Below are positions 5,052 through 5,093 of a stretch of DNA of 5,093 nucleotides, one piece after another. The first letter of the stretch is position 1. Each line of letters starts with the position of its first letter. The stretch comes from Firmicutes bacterium UBA1393 (GTDB lineage Bacteria; Bacillota; DTU025): contig DBQN01000039.1 in assembly GCA_002305255.1 (NCBI GenBank), positions 25,517-30,609 on the forward strand, in the 5' to 3' direction. Under the pieces are notes generated by a model that did not search any database, was not told the DNA's origin, and was given only the letters and a program-made list of their open reading frames with translations. The position numbers were made by a program, and so were the translations under genes.

Positions 5052-5093
5052 TGAGATGCACAGATTTCACGCGTTCGCGGTTTGGGATGGCGA
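5052..5093. repeat. Direct repeat, copy 2 (runs to the window edge)
   Basis: This is the second copy of the 4792-4833 element, 260 bp downstream in the same orientation, with 4 differences in 42 bases. The small hairpin is kept: TGAGAT (5052-5057) can pair with ATTTCA (5064-5069), the one changed base (A to G at 5055) turning an A-T pair into G-U. The match continues to the last base of the window, so its true right end is not visible. Confidence 0.75.

Noticed and set aside
4869..5054. Plus-strand stretch of 61 open codons between the repeats
   Set aside because: It reads as plausible protein by composition, but the only start is a GTG at 4920 without a ribosome binding site, and it contains the terminator-like hairpin. 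A gene remnant cannot be excluded.
4846..5070. Minus-strand open frame of 74 codons at the right edge
   Set aside because: It crosses into repeat copy 2, has no ribosome binding site I can support, and encodes an Arg/His/Pro-rich sequence without a recognisable family.
4792..5093. CRISPR array
   Set aside because: There are only two copies, 218 bp apart and with mismatches; CRISPR spacers are about 25-50 bp and no cas gene is present.

Overview
The window is GC-rich bacterial DNA (roughly 60% by eye) with strong AGGAGG-type ribosome binding sites, tightly packed genes and a lipoprotein-type signal peptide. These traits and the gene families fit a Bacillota-like anaerobe or thermophile, but no marker gene fixes the taxon and this is only an inference.

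Left part (1-1349, plus strand): the 3' two thirds of a periplasmic-binding-protein-type receptor (branched-chain amino acid/amide family) runs in from the left edge. It is followed by a perfect 15-bp hairpin with no T-tract, then a small predicted lipoprotein of unknown function. Middle (1323-2046, minus strand): a two-gene MNT-HEPN module, with a minimal nucleotidyltransferase upstream and a HEPN-domain protein downstream. The two frames overlap by 11 bp, and the HEPN gene runs tail to tail into the lipoprotein gene with a 27-bp overlap. Right part (2128-4754, plus strand): a divergently transcribed three-gene ABC transporter operon of two ABC-2/DUF990-type permeases and one ATPase. It has a 4-bp ATGA overlap, a 12-bp gap and good ribosome binding sites throughout. 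It looks like a complete export-type transporter of the poorly characterised COG4587/COG3694/COG4586 type, whose substrate cannot be read from the sequence. The 81 bp between the two divergent start codons must hold both promoters.

Right edge (4755-5093): no convincing gene. It holds a GC palindrome just after the ATPase stop, two copies of a repeat of about 42 bp spaced 260 bp apart, and a terminator-like hairpin between them. The second copy still matches the first at the last base of the window, so the repeat may extend further and the window end may be a repeat-caused assembly break.

Nothing here is clearly a new system. The most interesting items are the MNT-HEPN pair, which lacks the usual RNase motif and shares a divergent intergenic region with an ABC exporter, and the structured repeat at the right edge.
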